This document shows positions 52,858-61,141 of a stretch of DNA of 64,000 nt, in pieces (within the stretch, counting starts at the first letter, position 1; each line of letters opens with the position of its first letter). The stretch covers positions 308,545 through 372,544 of the forward strand of contig NZ_JAELVR010000002.1 in NCBI RefSeq assembly GCF_016428585.1, in the 5' to 3' direction. The notes under the pieces were generated by a model. It was not told the origin of the DNA and did no database searches. It saw nothing but the letters and a program-made list of their open reading frames with translations. Source of the DNA: Sedimentitalea arenosa (lineage in GTDB: Bacteria > Pseudomonadota > Alphaproteobacteria > Rhodobacterales > Rhodobacteraceae). Position numbers and translations under genes: made by a program.

Positions 52858-53196
52858 ATGAAGAAGACATTGACAATTCTCGGCTTTCTCGCGGTCTTCC
52901 CGGCCGGCTTCGCGTGGGCGGACGACGACTGCTTCGTGCCGATGGCCGATTGGCAGCCGCGCGACGCCGTCGCCCGGCTCGCCGAAGAGAACGGCTGGAC
53001 GGTGCGTCGCATCAAGATCGACGACGGCTGCTACGAGATTGACGGCCGGGATACCGAGGGGCGCCAGATCGAGGTGACCGTCCACCCGGCGACGCTCCAG
53101 GTGATCGAGTTGGAATACGAAGACGAGGACGAGGACGACGACGACCGCCGCGACAAGGATCGGGGCCGGGATCGCGACAGAGGCGACAATGACTGA
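52858..53196 (+). CDS. Secreted PepSY-like protein 1
   Basis: 112 residues: signal peptide (about 1-21, ending AWA), a single PepSY-like domain with DDGCYEIDGRDTEGRQIEVT, and a very acidic then mixed-charge Asp/Arg tail (about 84-112). Two Cys in the mature protein may pair. PepSY proteins of this kind are often controlled by a neighbouring OmpR-type system and linked to periplasmic metal or redox stress. A paralogue is at 54343. Confidence 0.85.
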   Translation: MKKTLTILGFLAVFPAGFAWADDDCFVPMADWQPRDAVARLAEENGWTVRRIKIDDGCYEIDGRDTEGRQIEVTVHPATLQVIELEYEDEDEDDDDRRDKDRGRDRDRGDND

Positions 53197-53217
53197 GGCG
53201 ACCACGCACGACACCCC

Positions 53218-53412
53218 CAAGATGAGTGCCGGGTCGGCAGCGACGAGGATGCGCTTGGAGAGGTGCATGAAGCATTCGCCAATCTGTTATTGCCGCTGGT
53301 GGCGTTGCATGTCGGCGGCGTCGTGCTGGCGTCCTTCCGGCATCGCGAGAACCTCGCCCGTGCCATGATTGCCGGCGACAAGCGCGCGCCCGGTCCCGGC
53401 GACATCGTCTGA
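53218..53412 (+). pseudogene. Cytochrome b561-like C-terminal remnant
   Basis: In one frame the sequence reads [40 protein letters not shown], then [12 protein letters not shown] and a stop. This is the last membrane helix and tail of bacterial cytochrome b561-type proteins, with the helix histidine. No upstream part or start codon exists, so the gene was deleted from its 5' side. It lies right after PepSY 1, where such cytochromes often occur. Confidence 0.75.
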
Positions 53413-53436
53413 CCGATTTTCCTTTCGACGCGACCT

Positions 53437-53467
53437 GGCCCCGCTCTCACCGGCGGGGCCTTTTCTT
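53437..53467 (+). terminator. Terminator after cytochrome remnant
   Basis: GGCCCCGC and GCGGGGCC form an 8-bp GC-rich stem followed by TTTTCTT, 24 bases beyond the remnant's stop codon. Confidence 0.8.
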
Positions 53468-53510
53468 CCTGACGGTAAGCTGAAGCGGGAATCGCTGCCC
53501 CGTCAGGAAG
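53465..53510. promoter_or_regulatory. Putative response-regulator box 2
   Basis: CTGACGGTAAGCTGAAGC at 53469-53486 lies within a perfect 11-bp inverted repeat (CTTCCTGACGG at 53465-53475, CCGTCAGGAAG at 53500-53510), 51 bases before the gene at 53561. Confidence 0.6.
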
Positions 53511-53560
53511 CCCTCAGATGGGGCTGACAGAGTGTTTGCATCAGTAGAGGAGAGGCTGTC

Positions 53561-54163
53561 ATGCAAACAAAACTCATCACCGCCGCCGTTATAACGGCGC
53601 TTGCCGTGCCTGCGATCGCGGCTCCGAATGAAACACCCTATGCACTGAGCGCGGTACACGCCGACAATCAGGGCCAGCTTGAACGGATCACCAGAAGGCC
53701 CGACGAAATCGGGGCTGCCGCACGCGCTGCCGCCGACCTCATGACGCCGCACAATGCAGCGCAGGAGCGGCTGGTTCTGCCCTTGCTCGGCTGGGCAGAA
53801 TCCGCGACGACCGGAACGGTACTACCAGCGGCGTTACCTGATCGGAACAGCCTGGAAGCTGAGTTGTCGCAGCTCTACGATGGCGACGTGGACTTGGTCA
53901 CCGCGCTGATCGATCTCTACGCTGCGGCAGAAGAAGCGGGGGATTCAGAGACCGCGCGTCTCGCCGAACGGATGATCTGGCACGAGACGAACGATGTCCA
54001 GTTGCTGTATCCGGCGGCGCTTCTCGTCCACACTGCCATGGCGTCGCGGGACAGGGCTACTGAACCGATGGGAATCAGCCTGGAACCCGGTCCGCTCTAC
54101 GGCGAACATCCGATGCCGATGATGGGCGTGGGGGATCCGCACCGACCGCGTTCCGGAAACTGA
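53561..54163 (+). CDS. Secreted hemerythrin-like helical protein
   Basis: 200 residues: signal peptide (about 1-21, ending AIA) and an all-helical body. TPHNAAQERLVLPLLGWAE (about 63-81) and MIWHETNDVQLLYPAALL (about 147-164) carry spaced His and Glu residues that recall hemerythrin-like or ferritin-like metal sites; this is a structural guess. The gene has its own regulator box and terminators on both sides, so it is a separate unit of the same regulon. Confidence 0.6.
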   Translation: MQTKLITAAVITALAVPAIAAPNETPYALSAVHADNQGQLERITRRPDEIGAAARAAADLMTPHNAAQERLVLPLLGWAESATTGTVLPAALPDRNSLEAELSQLYDGDVDLVTALIDLYAAAEEAGDSETARLAERMIWHETNDVQLLYPAALLVHTAMASRDRATEPMGISLEPGPLYGEHPMPMMGVGDPHRPRSGN

Positions 54164-54219
54164 GCCCAGCGGCGGCAGGCGTCGTCGGGAAGGAATCCTA
54201 CCTCCTGCACGATCGGAAA

Positions 54220-54247
54220 AGGCCGGCTTTGCGCCGGCCTTTTTCTT
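54220..54247 (+). terminator. Terminator after hemerythrin-like gene
   Basis: AGGCCGGC and GCCGGCCT form a perfect 8-bp stem (54220-54227, 54233-54240) with loop TTTGC, followed by TTTTCTT. Confidence 0.85.
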
Positions 54248-54290
54248 CCTGACAGCAAGCTGAAGCGGGAATCGCTCTGCCGTCAGGAAG
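54245..54290. promoter_or_regulatory. Putative response-regulator box 3
   Basis: CTGACAGCAAGCTGAAGC at 54249-54266 lies within arms CTTCCTGAC (54245-54253) and GTCAGGAAG (54282-54290), 53 bases before the second PepSY gene. It is almost the same as box 2. Confidence 0.6.
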
Positions 54291-54342
54291 TCCTCAGGTC
54301 GGCTCTCCAGATTGTCCTCAGCAGATAAAAGGAGACCCTGCC

Positions 54343-54720
54343 ATGAAAAAGACCCTGACCGCACTTGCCATTCTCGCACTGCTGCCTGCCGGCGCCGCGC
54401 TGGCCGACGACGACGATTGCACCGCGCCCCGCGACACGTGGCAGCCGCGCGAGGCTGCGCTGCAAGTGGCCCAGAAGAACGGCTGGACCGTGCAAGACTT
54501 CGAGATCGACGATGGCTGCTACGAGATCGATGGCCGCGATGGCGATGGCCGGGAGATCGAGGTGAAGCTCGATCCGGCGACGCTCCAGATCGTCGATATT
54601 GATTATGAAGACGACGACGCACGGGGCGGCGCTCCCAATCCCGCGCCTGCAGGCGCCGCCCAGCCGCCGCAGAACGGGCTCTTCGGGAACGGCGCGCCGC
54701 CGACGGTTCAGGTGAACTGA
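54343..54720 (+). CDS. Secreted PepSY-like protein 2
   Basis: 125 residues: signal peptide (about 1-21, ending ALA), a PepSY-like domain with DDGCYEIDGRDGDGREIEVK, and a Pro/Ala-rich tail in place of the Asp/Arg tail of its paralogue at 52858. The two share most of the first 85 residues. It opens the DUF2271-reductase-ApbE series and is likely induced through box 3. Confidence 0.85.
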   Translation: MKKTLTALAILALLPAGAALADDDDCTAPRDTWQPREAALQVAQKNGWTVQDFEIDDGCYEIDGRDGDGREIEVKLDPATLQIVDIDYEDDDARGGAPNPAPAGAAQPPQNGLFGNGAPPTVQVN

Positions 54721-54758
54721 GCCGCTTCGACCCAACTTCCCGATCAAGGATGAACCCA

Positions 54759-55229
54759 ATGAAATCGCTACTCGCAACGCTGGCGCTCACCACGGCGCTG
54801 ACGCTTCCCGGTCTCGCCATGGCAAGACCGGTGACGCTCACCACGACCCTCAACAACTATGGTGGCGACGGGGCCTATCTCGCGCTCTACGTCACCGACC
54901 CATCGGGCGCCTATGTCGGCAGTCTCTGGATGGCCGGCGGCAAATCGAAATACTACGAGCATCTGAGCGACTGGTACCGCGCGACGGGCGGCGACCCGGC
55001 ACAGGTGAACGGCATCACCGGCGCCAGCGTCGGGGCGGGGCGCACCCTGGAGATCACCCTCGATCTGGCCGACGCGCTGTTCGACGCGGGCTATACGCTC
55101 CACATCGACGCGTCCGTCGAGGACATGCGCGACAGCCCGAACGAGGTGGCGGTGCCGCTCACGACTGCGGGCGCCGGGGCGCCCGTGCGTGGCCGCCGCT
55201 ACGTCGCCAGTTTCCAATACGACATGTGA
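54759..55229 (+). CDS. Secreted DUF2271 protein with flavinylation-type motif
   Basis: 156 residues: signal peptide (ending AMA, about 22) and a beta-sandwich-like body with LALYVTDPSGAYVGSLWMAG, as in DUF2271. The motif NGITGASVG (T-G-A-S at about 87-90) matches the short [S/T]GA[S/T] sequence to which ApbE attaches FMN. DUF2271 proteins are known from flavinylated extracytoplasmic redox clusters. ATG 54759 is chosen over 54750 because AAGGATG is well spaced from it. The reductase gene follows 10 bases later. Confidence 0.82.
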   Translation: MKSLLATLALTTALTLPGLAMARPVTLTTTLNNYGGDGAYLALYVTDPSGAYVGSLWMAGGKSKYYEHLSDWYRATGGDPAQVNGITGASVGAGRTLEITLDLADALFDAGYTLHIDASVEDMRDSPNEVAVPLTTAGAGAPVRGRRYVASFQYDM

Positions 55230-55239
55230 AGGGCCGGCC

Positions 55240-57447
55240 ATGATCCGCGCATTCCATCGCTGGCCAGGGCTTATCGCGCTGGCTCTCGTGACGATCCTGA
55301 GCTTGAGCGGCGCGGCGCTGTCGGTCTTCCCTGCGGCCGAGCGCATCGCCGCGCCGCAGGCGGAGGCCGGTCTGACCGTCGCCACCCTCGCGGACCGCAT
55401 CCAGGCGGTCCATACGGGCGTCGAGCAGATCCGCCGGTCGCCATCGGGCCGCATCACCGCCTACTGGTTCGACCAGGGCACGCCCGGCGCCGCCGTGATC
55501 GACCCGGCGACGGGCGAGGGCGTGGCCTCGGCCGATCCGAACCAGACCCTTCGCTGGCTCACCAACCTGCATCGCTCGCTGTTTCTCGGGGATGGCGGCC
55601 GCATCGCCATGGCGGCGGGGGCTTTGGCGATGCTGGCCCTGTCGCTTTCCGGTGCGGCGCTGGTCGCGCGGCGGACGGGCGGCTGGCGGCACTGGTTCGC
55701 GCCTCTGCGCGGCCCGCTTGCCGGACGGCTGCACGTCGAGATTGCGCGGATTGCGGTGATCGGCCTCATCCTGTCGTCCACCACAGCCTTGTGGATGACG
55801 GCCTCGACCTTCGATCTTCTCCCCGATGGTGGCGCCGCACCAGCCTTCCCGGTCCAGCTGAGCGGCGACACGGGGTTTGCCGCCGGGCAGATGGCGACGT
55901 TGCAGCAGACGCCCGTCGCCGCGCTGCGCGAGTTGAGCTATCCCTACCCCGGCGATGCGACGGACGCCTTCACGCTGAAGACCGACCGGGGGACCGGGTA
56001 TCTCGATCAGGGCAACGGTGCGCTGCTGGCTTGGGCGGACCTCACCGGCTGGGAGCGGGTCTCGGAAACCATCTACATGCTGCACACCGGACAGGGCGCG
56101 GCGACGCTGGGGCTGGTGCTCGGGCTGATGGCGCTCGGCGTGCCCGCCATGGGGGCAACCGGCGTTCTGGTCTGGCTCGCGGGACGGCGCGGGCGGCCCC
56201 GCATCCGGGGCAGTCAGCCAGCGGGCCGGGCCGGGACGATCCTGCTTGTCGGCAGCGAGGGCGGCAGCACCTGGAGCTTTGCCGCGACGTTGCACGCCGC
56301 GCTGACGGAAGCCGGGCAGAGCGTGCATGTGGGCCCGATGTCGGGCTTCGCCCCTGAACGCTATGCAAAGGCCGAACGGATCATCCTGCTCGCCGCGACC
56401 TATGGCGACGGCGCGGCGCCTGACTCGGCCAAGGGGTTTCTTGACCGGCTGCGCGCCCTCGACCGCGCGCCTGACATTCCTTTGGCCGTTCTCGGCTTCG
56501 GGGACCGCAGCTTTCCAGCCTACTGCGCCTTTGCAAAGGCTGTGATGGCGGAGGCGCAGGCGAAGGGCTGGCCCGTGCTCATGCCGCTCGACACGATCGA
56601 CCGCCAGTCGCCGCAGGATTTCGCGCGGTGGGGTCGCGCGCTCGGCGAGGCGCTGGGGGTCTCCCTCGAAGTCTCGCACCAGCCCGTCCTGCCGAAGACC
56701 GAGACGTTGACCCTCGTGTCGCGCCGGGACTACGGCGCCGAGGTTCAGGCCCCGACCGCGATCCTGCGTTTCGCCCTGCCGCGCGCAACGCTCTGGCAGC
56801 GACTGACCGGGGAAGGCTTCGCGCGGTTCACCGCTGGCGACCTGGTCGGCATCCTGCCCGAAGGCAGCGCCGTCCCGCGGCTATACTCGCTTGCCTCGGG
56901 CCGGCGCGACGGCTTCATCGAGATCGTGGTGAGGAAGCTTCCCGGCGGCCTTGCGTCCTCCCAGCTGACTGCACTGGAGCCCGGCGACACCGTGACCGCC
57001 TTCCTCCGCCGCAACCCGGGCTTCCGGGCCGGGCGGGGCCGCGCGCCGCTGATCCTGATCGGCGCGGGGACCGGTGTCGGCCCGCTGGCGGGTATCGTGC
57101 GTGGCAACGCGCCCCGGCGGCCGATCCATCTGTTCTTCGGGATGCGTCATCCGGATAGCGACTTTTTCTATGGGGCGGAAATTCCAACCTGGAGGGAAGA
57201 AGGGCGTCTGGCCCGGCTGGTCACGGCCGTCTCGCGCGGGGCGCGGCCGCATTATGTGCAGGACGCTTTGCGGGGCGAGGCTGCTCAGGTCGCGGAACTC
57301 ATCCGCGACGGGGCCCGCGTGATGGTATGCGGCGGCCGCGACATGGCCGCGGGCGTGGCCGATGCGCTGGCGGAGATCCTCGCGCCGACCGGGCTCACGC
57401 CTGCGGTGCTGAAGGCGCAGGGGCGGTATGTCGAAGATGTCTATTGA
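55240..57447 (+). CDS. PepSY-TM/flavodoxin/ferredoxin-reductase fusion
   Basis: 735 residues. The N-terminal 320 residues form a PepSY-TM membrane part with four helices (about 9-30, 120-142, 170-190, 285-315). A flavodoxin-like domain follows (about 330-480, ILLVGSEGGSTWSFAATLHA). Last is an FAD/NAD(P)H reductase domain (about 490-735) with RLYS (547-550), GAGTGVGPLAG (608-618) and the C-terminal YVEDVY. It should carry electrons from cytoplasmic NADPH through FAD and FMN across the membrane to the flavinylated DUF2271/PepSY proteins. The end overlaps apbE by 20 bases. Confidence 0.88.
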   Translation: MIRAFHRWPGLIALALVTILSLSGAALSVFPAAERIAAPQAEAGLTVATLADRIQAVHTGVEQIRRSPSGRITAYWFDQGTPGAAVIDPATGEGVASADPNQTLRWLTNLHRSLFLGDGGRIAMAAGALAMLALSLSGAALVARRTGGWRHWFAPLRGPLAGRLHVEIARIAVIGLILSSTTALWMTASTFDLLPDGGAAPAFPVQLSGDTGFAAGQMATLQQTPVAALRELSYPYPGDATDAFTLKTDRGTGYLDQGNGALLAWADLTGWERVSETIYMLHTGQGAATLGLVLGLMALGVPAMGATGVLVWLAGRRGRPRIRGSQPAGRAGTILLVGSEGGSTWSFAATLHAALTEAGQSVHVGPMSGFAPERYAKAERIILLAATYGDGAAPDSAKGFLDRLRALDRAPDIPLAVLGFGDRSFPAYCAFAKAVMAEAQAKGWPVLMPLDTIDRQSPQDFARWGRALGEALGVSLEVSHQPVLPKTETLTLVSRRDYGAEVQAPTAILRFALPRATLWQRLTGEGFARFTAGDLVGILPEGSAVPRLYSLASGRRDGFIEIVVRKLPGGLASSQLTALEPGDTVTAFLRRNPGFRAGRGRAPLILIGAGTGVGPLAGIVRGNAPRRPIHLFFGMRHPDSDFFYGAEIPTWREEGRLARLVTAVSRGARPHYVQDALRGEAAQVAELIRDGARVMVCGGRDMAAGVADALAEILAPTGLTPAVLKAQGRYVEDVY

Positions 57448-58408
57448 AATGGTGCGCCACGCTCTGAATGGCCTGACCATGGGCACGCGTTGGTCGGCGC
57501 TGTTCTTCGCGGAACCGGGCTTCGACACGAACGCAGTTCACGGTGCGTTGCAAGAGGCCGTGGACGAGGTGGACGCGCAGATGTCCACATGGAAGCCCGA
57601 CAGCGATCTCATGCGCCTCAACGCGGCACCGGTAGGCGAATGGGTGGCGACCCCCGACCGTCTGCGCGCGGTCCTTCGCCTCGGTCTCGAGATCGGGCGC
57701 GCCTCGGACGGGGCTTTCGATATCGGCATGGGCGATGCGGTGACGGCCTGGGGCTTCGGGCCGGAGGCCGCCGCGCCTGATGGCATCCGCGCTGCGATGG
57801 CCGCCCTGCGCCGCCCGGCACATGAGGTGCTGGAGACCTGTGGCGACCAAGTGCGCAAATCCGCCCCTCTCGCGCTCGATCTCAACGGCATCGCCAAGGG
57901 CTATGGGGTCGACCGGCTGGCCGAGACCTTGCGCGACCACGGGATCACGAACGCCCTCGTCGGGATCGACGGCGAAATGCGCGCGATGGGGCTCCGGCCG
58001 GACGGGCAGGCCTGGACTATCGCGGTCGAAGCGCCGGACCCGGAGCGTCGGACCCCCCATTCGATCCTCTCGCTGCAAGACGCGGCCGTCGCGACATCCG
58101 GCGATTACCGCCACTGGGTCGAGGTGCAGGGACGCCGCCTGTCGCACACGATGGATCCGACGCGCGGCGCACCGCTGATCGCTTCGCCGGCCTCTGTCAC
58201 CGTCGTCGCCCGCACCTGTGCCGAGGCCGACGCCTGGGCAACGGCGCTCATGGTGCTCGGCGCTGATGTTGGCACGGCACTCGCAAGAAGGCGCGGGCTC
58301 GACGCCCTGTTCCTCCTGCGCGATGATGAGCGCAACACAAGGAGCGTGGGAGTCGGAGGGCTCTTTTTCGACACGCCAGCGTCACTCGCCTCGGCAGAGG
58401 GGAGATGA
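57428..58408 (+). CDS. apbE: FAD:protein FMN transferase (ApbE)
   Basis: 326 residues: MGTRWSALFF near the start, DAQMSTWKPDSDLMRLN, the GAFDIGMGDAVTAWGFG block, LDLNGIAKGYGVDRLAE and ATSGDYRHWVEVQGRRLSHT, all ApbE hallmarks. The enzyme transfers FMN from FAD to Thr/Ser of target proteins outside the cytoplasm. The immediate neighbour DUF2271 with its TGAS motif is the obvious target. No clear signal peptide is seen, and the start (57428, 57437 or 57449) is uncertain. Confidence 0.93.
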   Translation: MSKMSIEMVRHALNGLTMGTRWSALFFAEPGFDTNAVHGALQEAVDEVDAQMSTWKPDSDLMRLNAAPVGEWVATPDRLRAVLRLGLEIGRASDGAFDIGMGDAVTAWGFGPEAAAPDGIRAAMAALRRPAHEVLETCGDQVRKSAPLALDLNGIAKGYGVDRLAETLRDHGITNALVGIDGEMRAMGLRPDGQAWTIAVEAPDPERRTPHSILSLQDAAVATSGDYRHWVEVQGRRLSHTMDPTRGAPLIASPASVTVVARTCAEADAWATALMVLGADVGTALARRRGLDALFLLRDDERNTRSVGVGGLFFDTPASLASAEGR

Positions 58409-58747
58409 GCCGTATGGAAGCTATCCCTGTCAATCGCTGCAAGACCGCGCGTGAAGATGCGGAAAACCGCCGTACTTCCGGATTGCCACGTCTGCCGATG
58501 TTGCATGGTCGCTCAGCAGGATCTTGCGGGGCAGATCGCGGCCTCAATGTCCGATCCATTGTTTCCCATAGTGGGCCTGCCGGCCCCGCATCCGGGAAAC
58601 GCCGCGTCACATCATGCGCCGCCACGCATCCTCATGAACCGATGGTCCTTGTGGCTTCGCAACCGTGCGACGGCGTTTACTGGCAAGCGGAGAACCGACC
58701 ATGATAGCTGTCTCTTACATTCTCGTTTCAAAATTCGGGTAGATATT
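58409..58747. other. Gap before metal ATPase
   Basis: 339 bases. The reading frame of the ATPase stays open upstream to 58451 and includes a CHVCRCC cluster, but the residues resemble no metal-binding domain and the codon pattern looks random. I see no supported gene. The last 60 bases are less GC-rich and may hold a promoter. Confidence 0.4.
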
Positions 58748-60681
58748 GTGAAAAAGCTGTTCAGTGCAGATCGTGCGATGGTGTTGACCGGCCTTACGCT
58801 TCTCGGGATGCTCCTGGCGGCGCTCGCGCTCTGGCCGTTGCGGGACAGTGTCGCTCAGGGCGCGTCCGTGGTCGGTCTGCTGCTCGTGTATATGGCCGGG
58901 AGAGTGCCTGCGGCGTGGCGGGCGCTTGCGGCGCTGTGGAACGACCGCATTCTGGATATCGATCTGCTGATGGTTGTCGCGGCCATTGCGGCCGCTGCCG
59001 TTGGTGCACCCTTCGAGGGGGCTGTGCTGCTGACTCTGTTCAGCGTTTCGACAACACTGGAAGATCGCGCGCTCGGACGCGCGCGGCGGGCTGTCGAGGC
59101 CCTGATGGCGCTGCGCCCCGAGACCGCCTTGCGCAAGGCGCCCGACGGCACGGTCATGGAAATTCCCGCCGCCGATCTGAAGGTCGACGACATCTTCGTT
59201 CTGCGGCCGGGCGCGCGCGTACCCAGCGACGGGGTGGTCGCCACCGGCCGTGGTGCGCTGGACGAGGCGAATATCACGGGCGAATCCATGCCCGTCAGCA
59301 AGCAGCAGGGCGCCAAGGTCTTCGAGGCCACGGTCAACCTTGACGGTGTGCTGGAAGTCGCGGTCACGAAAACCGTCGAGGAAAGCACCGTCGCGCGCAT
59401 GATCACGCTGGTCACCGAAGCCCAGGCGCAAAAGGCGCCGTCCGAGCGTTTCAGCGAATGGTTCGGCCAGCGGTATACGATTGCGGTTCTGCTCGGGGCC
59501 GTCCTCGCCTTCGCCGTCTTCTTGTGGCTCGAGAATGACTGGCACGTGGCGCTCTATCGGGCGGCTGTGCTGCTGGTCGCGGCAAGCCCCTGCGCCATCG
59601 TGATCTCAGTTCCCGCCGCCATCCTGTCGGCCCTCTCGGCGGCGGCCCGCGGGGGCGTGCTGTTCAAGGGCGGAGCTGCGCTGGAAACGCTCGCGGCGGT
59701 CGATACCTTTGCCTTCGACAAGACCGGCACGCTGACCACCGGCAAGGCATCGGTCACCAGGGTCGTTGCGCTTGACGGTAATGAGGAGGAATTCCTGTCC
59801 CTTCTGGCCGGCCTCGAAGCCCATTCGGAGCACCACAGCGGCGCGGCGATCCGGCAGGAAGCGGCCGATCGCGGGATCACACCCGCCGAGGTGGAGAATG
59901 TCGTCGCGCTTCCAAGCGAGGGTATCACCGGCGACAGGGCAGGCGAAACGTTATGGGCCGGCAATCCGCGCATGGCGGCGCGGAGGGGGGCCGAGATCGA
60001 CCATGCGCCCCTGGCGGTGCTGGCCGAGGATACCCAGACGGTGATCTATTTTGGCCGGGATGCCCGGCTTCTCGGTGCGGTCAGCCTTGCGGATCAGACC
60101 CGCCCGAGTTCCAGGCCGGCGCTGCGGCACTTCGCGGAAGCGGCGTTACGAAAATCCTCATGATGACGGGCGATAGACGGCCGGTCGGCTTGCGCATAGG
60201 CCGCGAACTCGGCTTTCAGCCCGGCGAAATCCACGCCGACATGCTCCCCGAAGACAAGCTTCGCATGATCGGCGCGCTGGCGGCCGAGGGCAGGATCGCT
60301 TTTGTAGGCGACGGCGTCAATGACGCGGCAGCGCTCGCGCGGGCCGATGTGGGGATCGCAATGGGTGCGGCGGGGTCGGAAGTCGCGCTTCAGGCCGCCG
60401 ACGTCGCGCTCTTGTCAGAAGATATGGAGCAGCTGGCGCAAGCACATATATTGGCGCGCCGGACCGCCACGATCATCCGTCAGAACCTGATCTTTGCCAT
60501 GGGCGCCATGGCCGTGCTTGTCCTGGGCGGGTTGTTCTTCGATCTGCCCTTGCCTTTGGCAGTGATCGGCCATGAAGGGGGGACGGTTCTGGTTGTACTC
60601 AATGGCCTGCGGTTGCTGCGCACACCGCGTGGGGATGGCAAAACGAAACTGCCTGAGAATGTGGAAGCGGCTACCGCTTGA
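58748..60681 (+). pseudogene. P1B-type heavy-metal ATPase with a frameshift
   Basis: In two frames the sequence gives a whole transition-metal ATPase of about 643 residues without an N-terminal metal domain: actuator TGES (177-180), membrane motif SPC (280-282), DKTGTLTTG (324-332), then GDGVNDAAALA and HEGGTVLVVLNGLRLL in the second frame. SPC and HEGGT point to the P1B-4 (Co2+/Fe2+/Zn2+ exporter) group. The frames switch near 60140-60144, where GCGGCG stands in place of an expected GCGGGCG, a one-base deletion; the first frame stops at 60163. Start GTG 58748. Either a recent pseudogene or a sequencing error. Confidence 0.85.
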
Positions 60682-61067
60682 AGTTTGACTCGGTGCTACC
60701 AGAAGTTGTCTGAAATATGTTTTAAATCAACGGGTTACTCGGCAGAGAAGGTTGGACGTCAGGCCCATCCCCTCCGCCACCGACAATCGTCTCTATTTCC
60801 CATGTCCGGACTGTGCAGAATTTCTGCGTGATTTCCGTCGGTTGCGCGGTGGGGTCGCGGTCGGAGACGCACTTTTCTGCTCAGGTCCCGGGTCAGATTG
60901 GCGGGTGTCTCAGGTGGCCTAGGACGGGGGTCCGGTTTCGAGTGTGTTTCCCTGTTTCGGATCGATTTACAGGGTATTTTCGCGAATTGCAGAGAATCCG
61001 GTCGTAGAAGTCGCTGATTATAACATTGATATCAATGCGTTGTGGAAAAATTCCCTGGGCGGGGGAA

Positions 61068-61137
61068 CAGGGTATTTTCAGACCGGAACAGGGAAGGGTT
61101 CTGGCTGAACAGGGAAGGGTTCCGGGTGATCAGGGAA
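61068..61137. repeat. CAGGGAA array with 21-bp spacing (copy 2)
   Basis: CAGGGTA at 61068 and CAGGGAA at 61089, 61110 and 61131, again exactly 21 bases apart and ending just before the recombinase stop. The spacing is kept although the bases between differ from copy 1, which argues for selection on the array. Confidence 0.75.
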
Positions 61138-61141
61138 GGGC

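Noticed and set aside
58451..58747. Upstream extension of the metal ATPase frame with a CHVCRCC cluster
   Set aside because: Residues do not fit a heavy-metal-associated domain, no ribosome site, and the ATPase family starts normally at the GTG at 58748.
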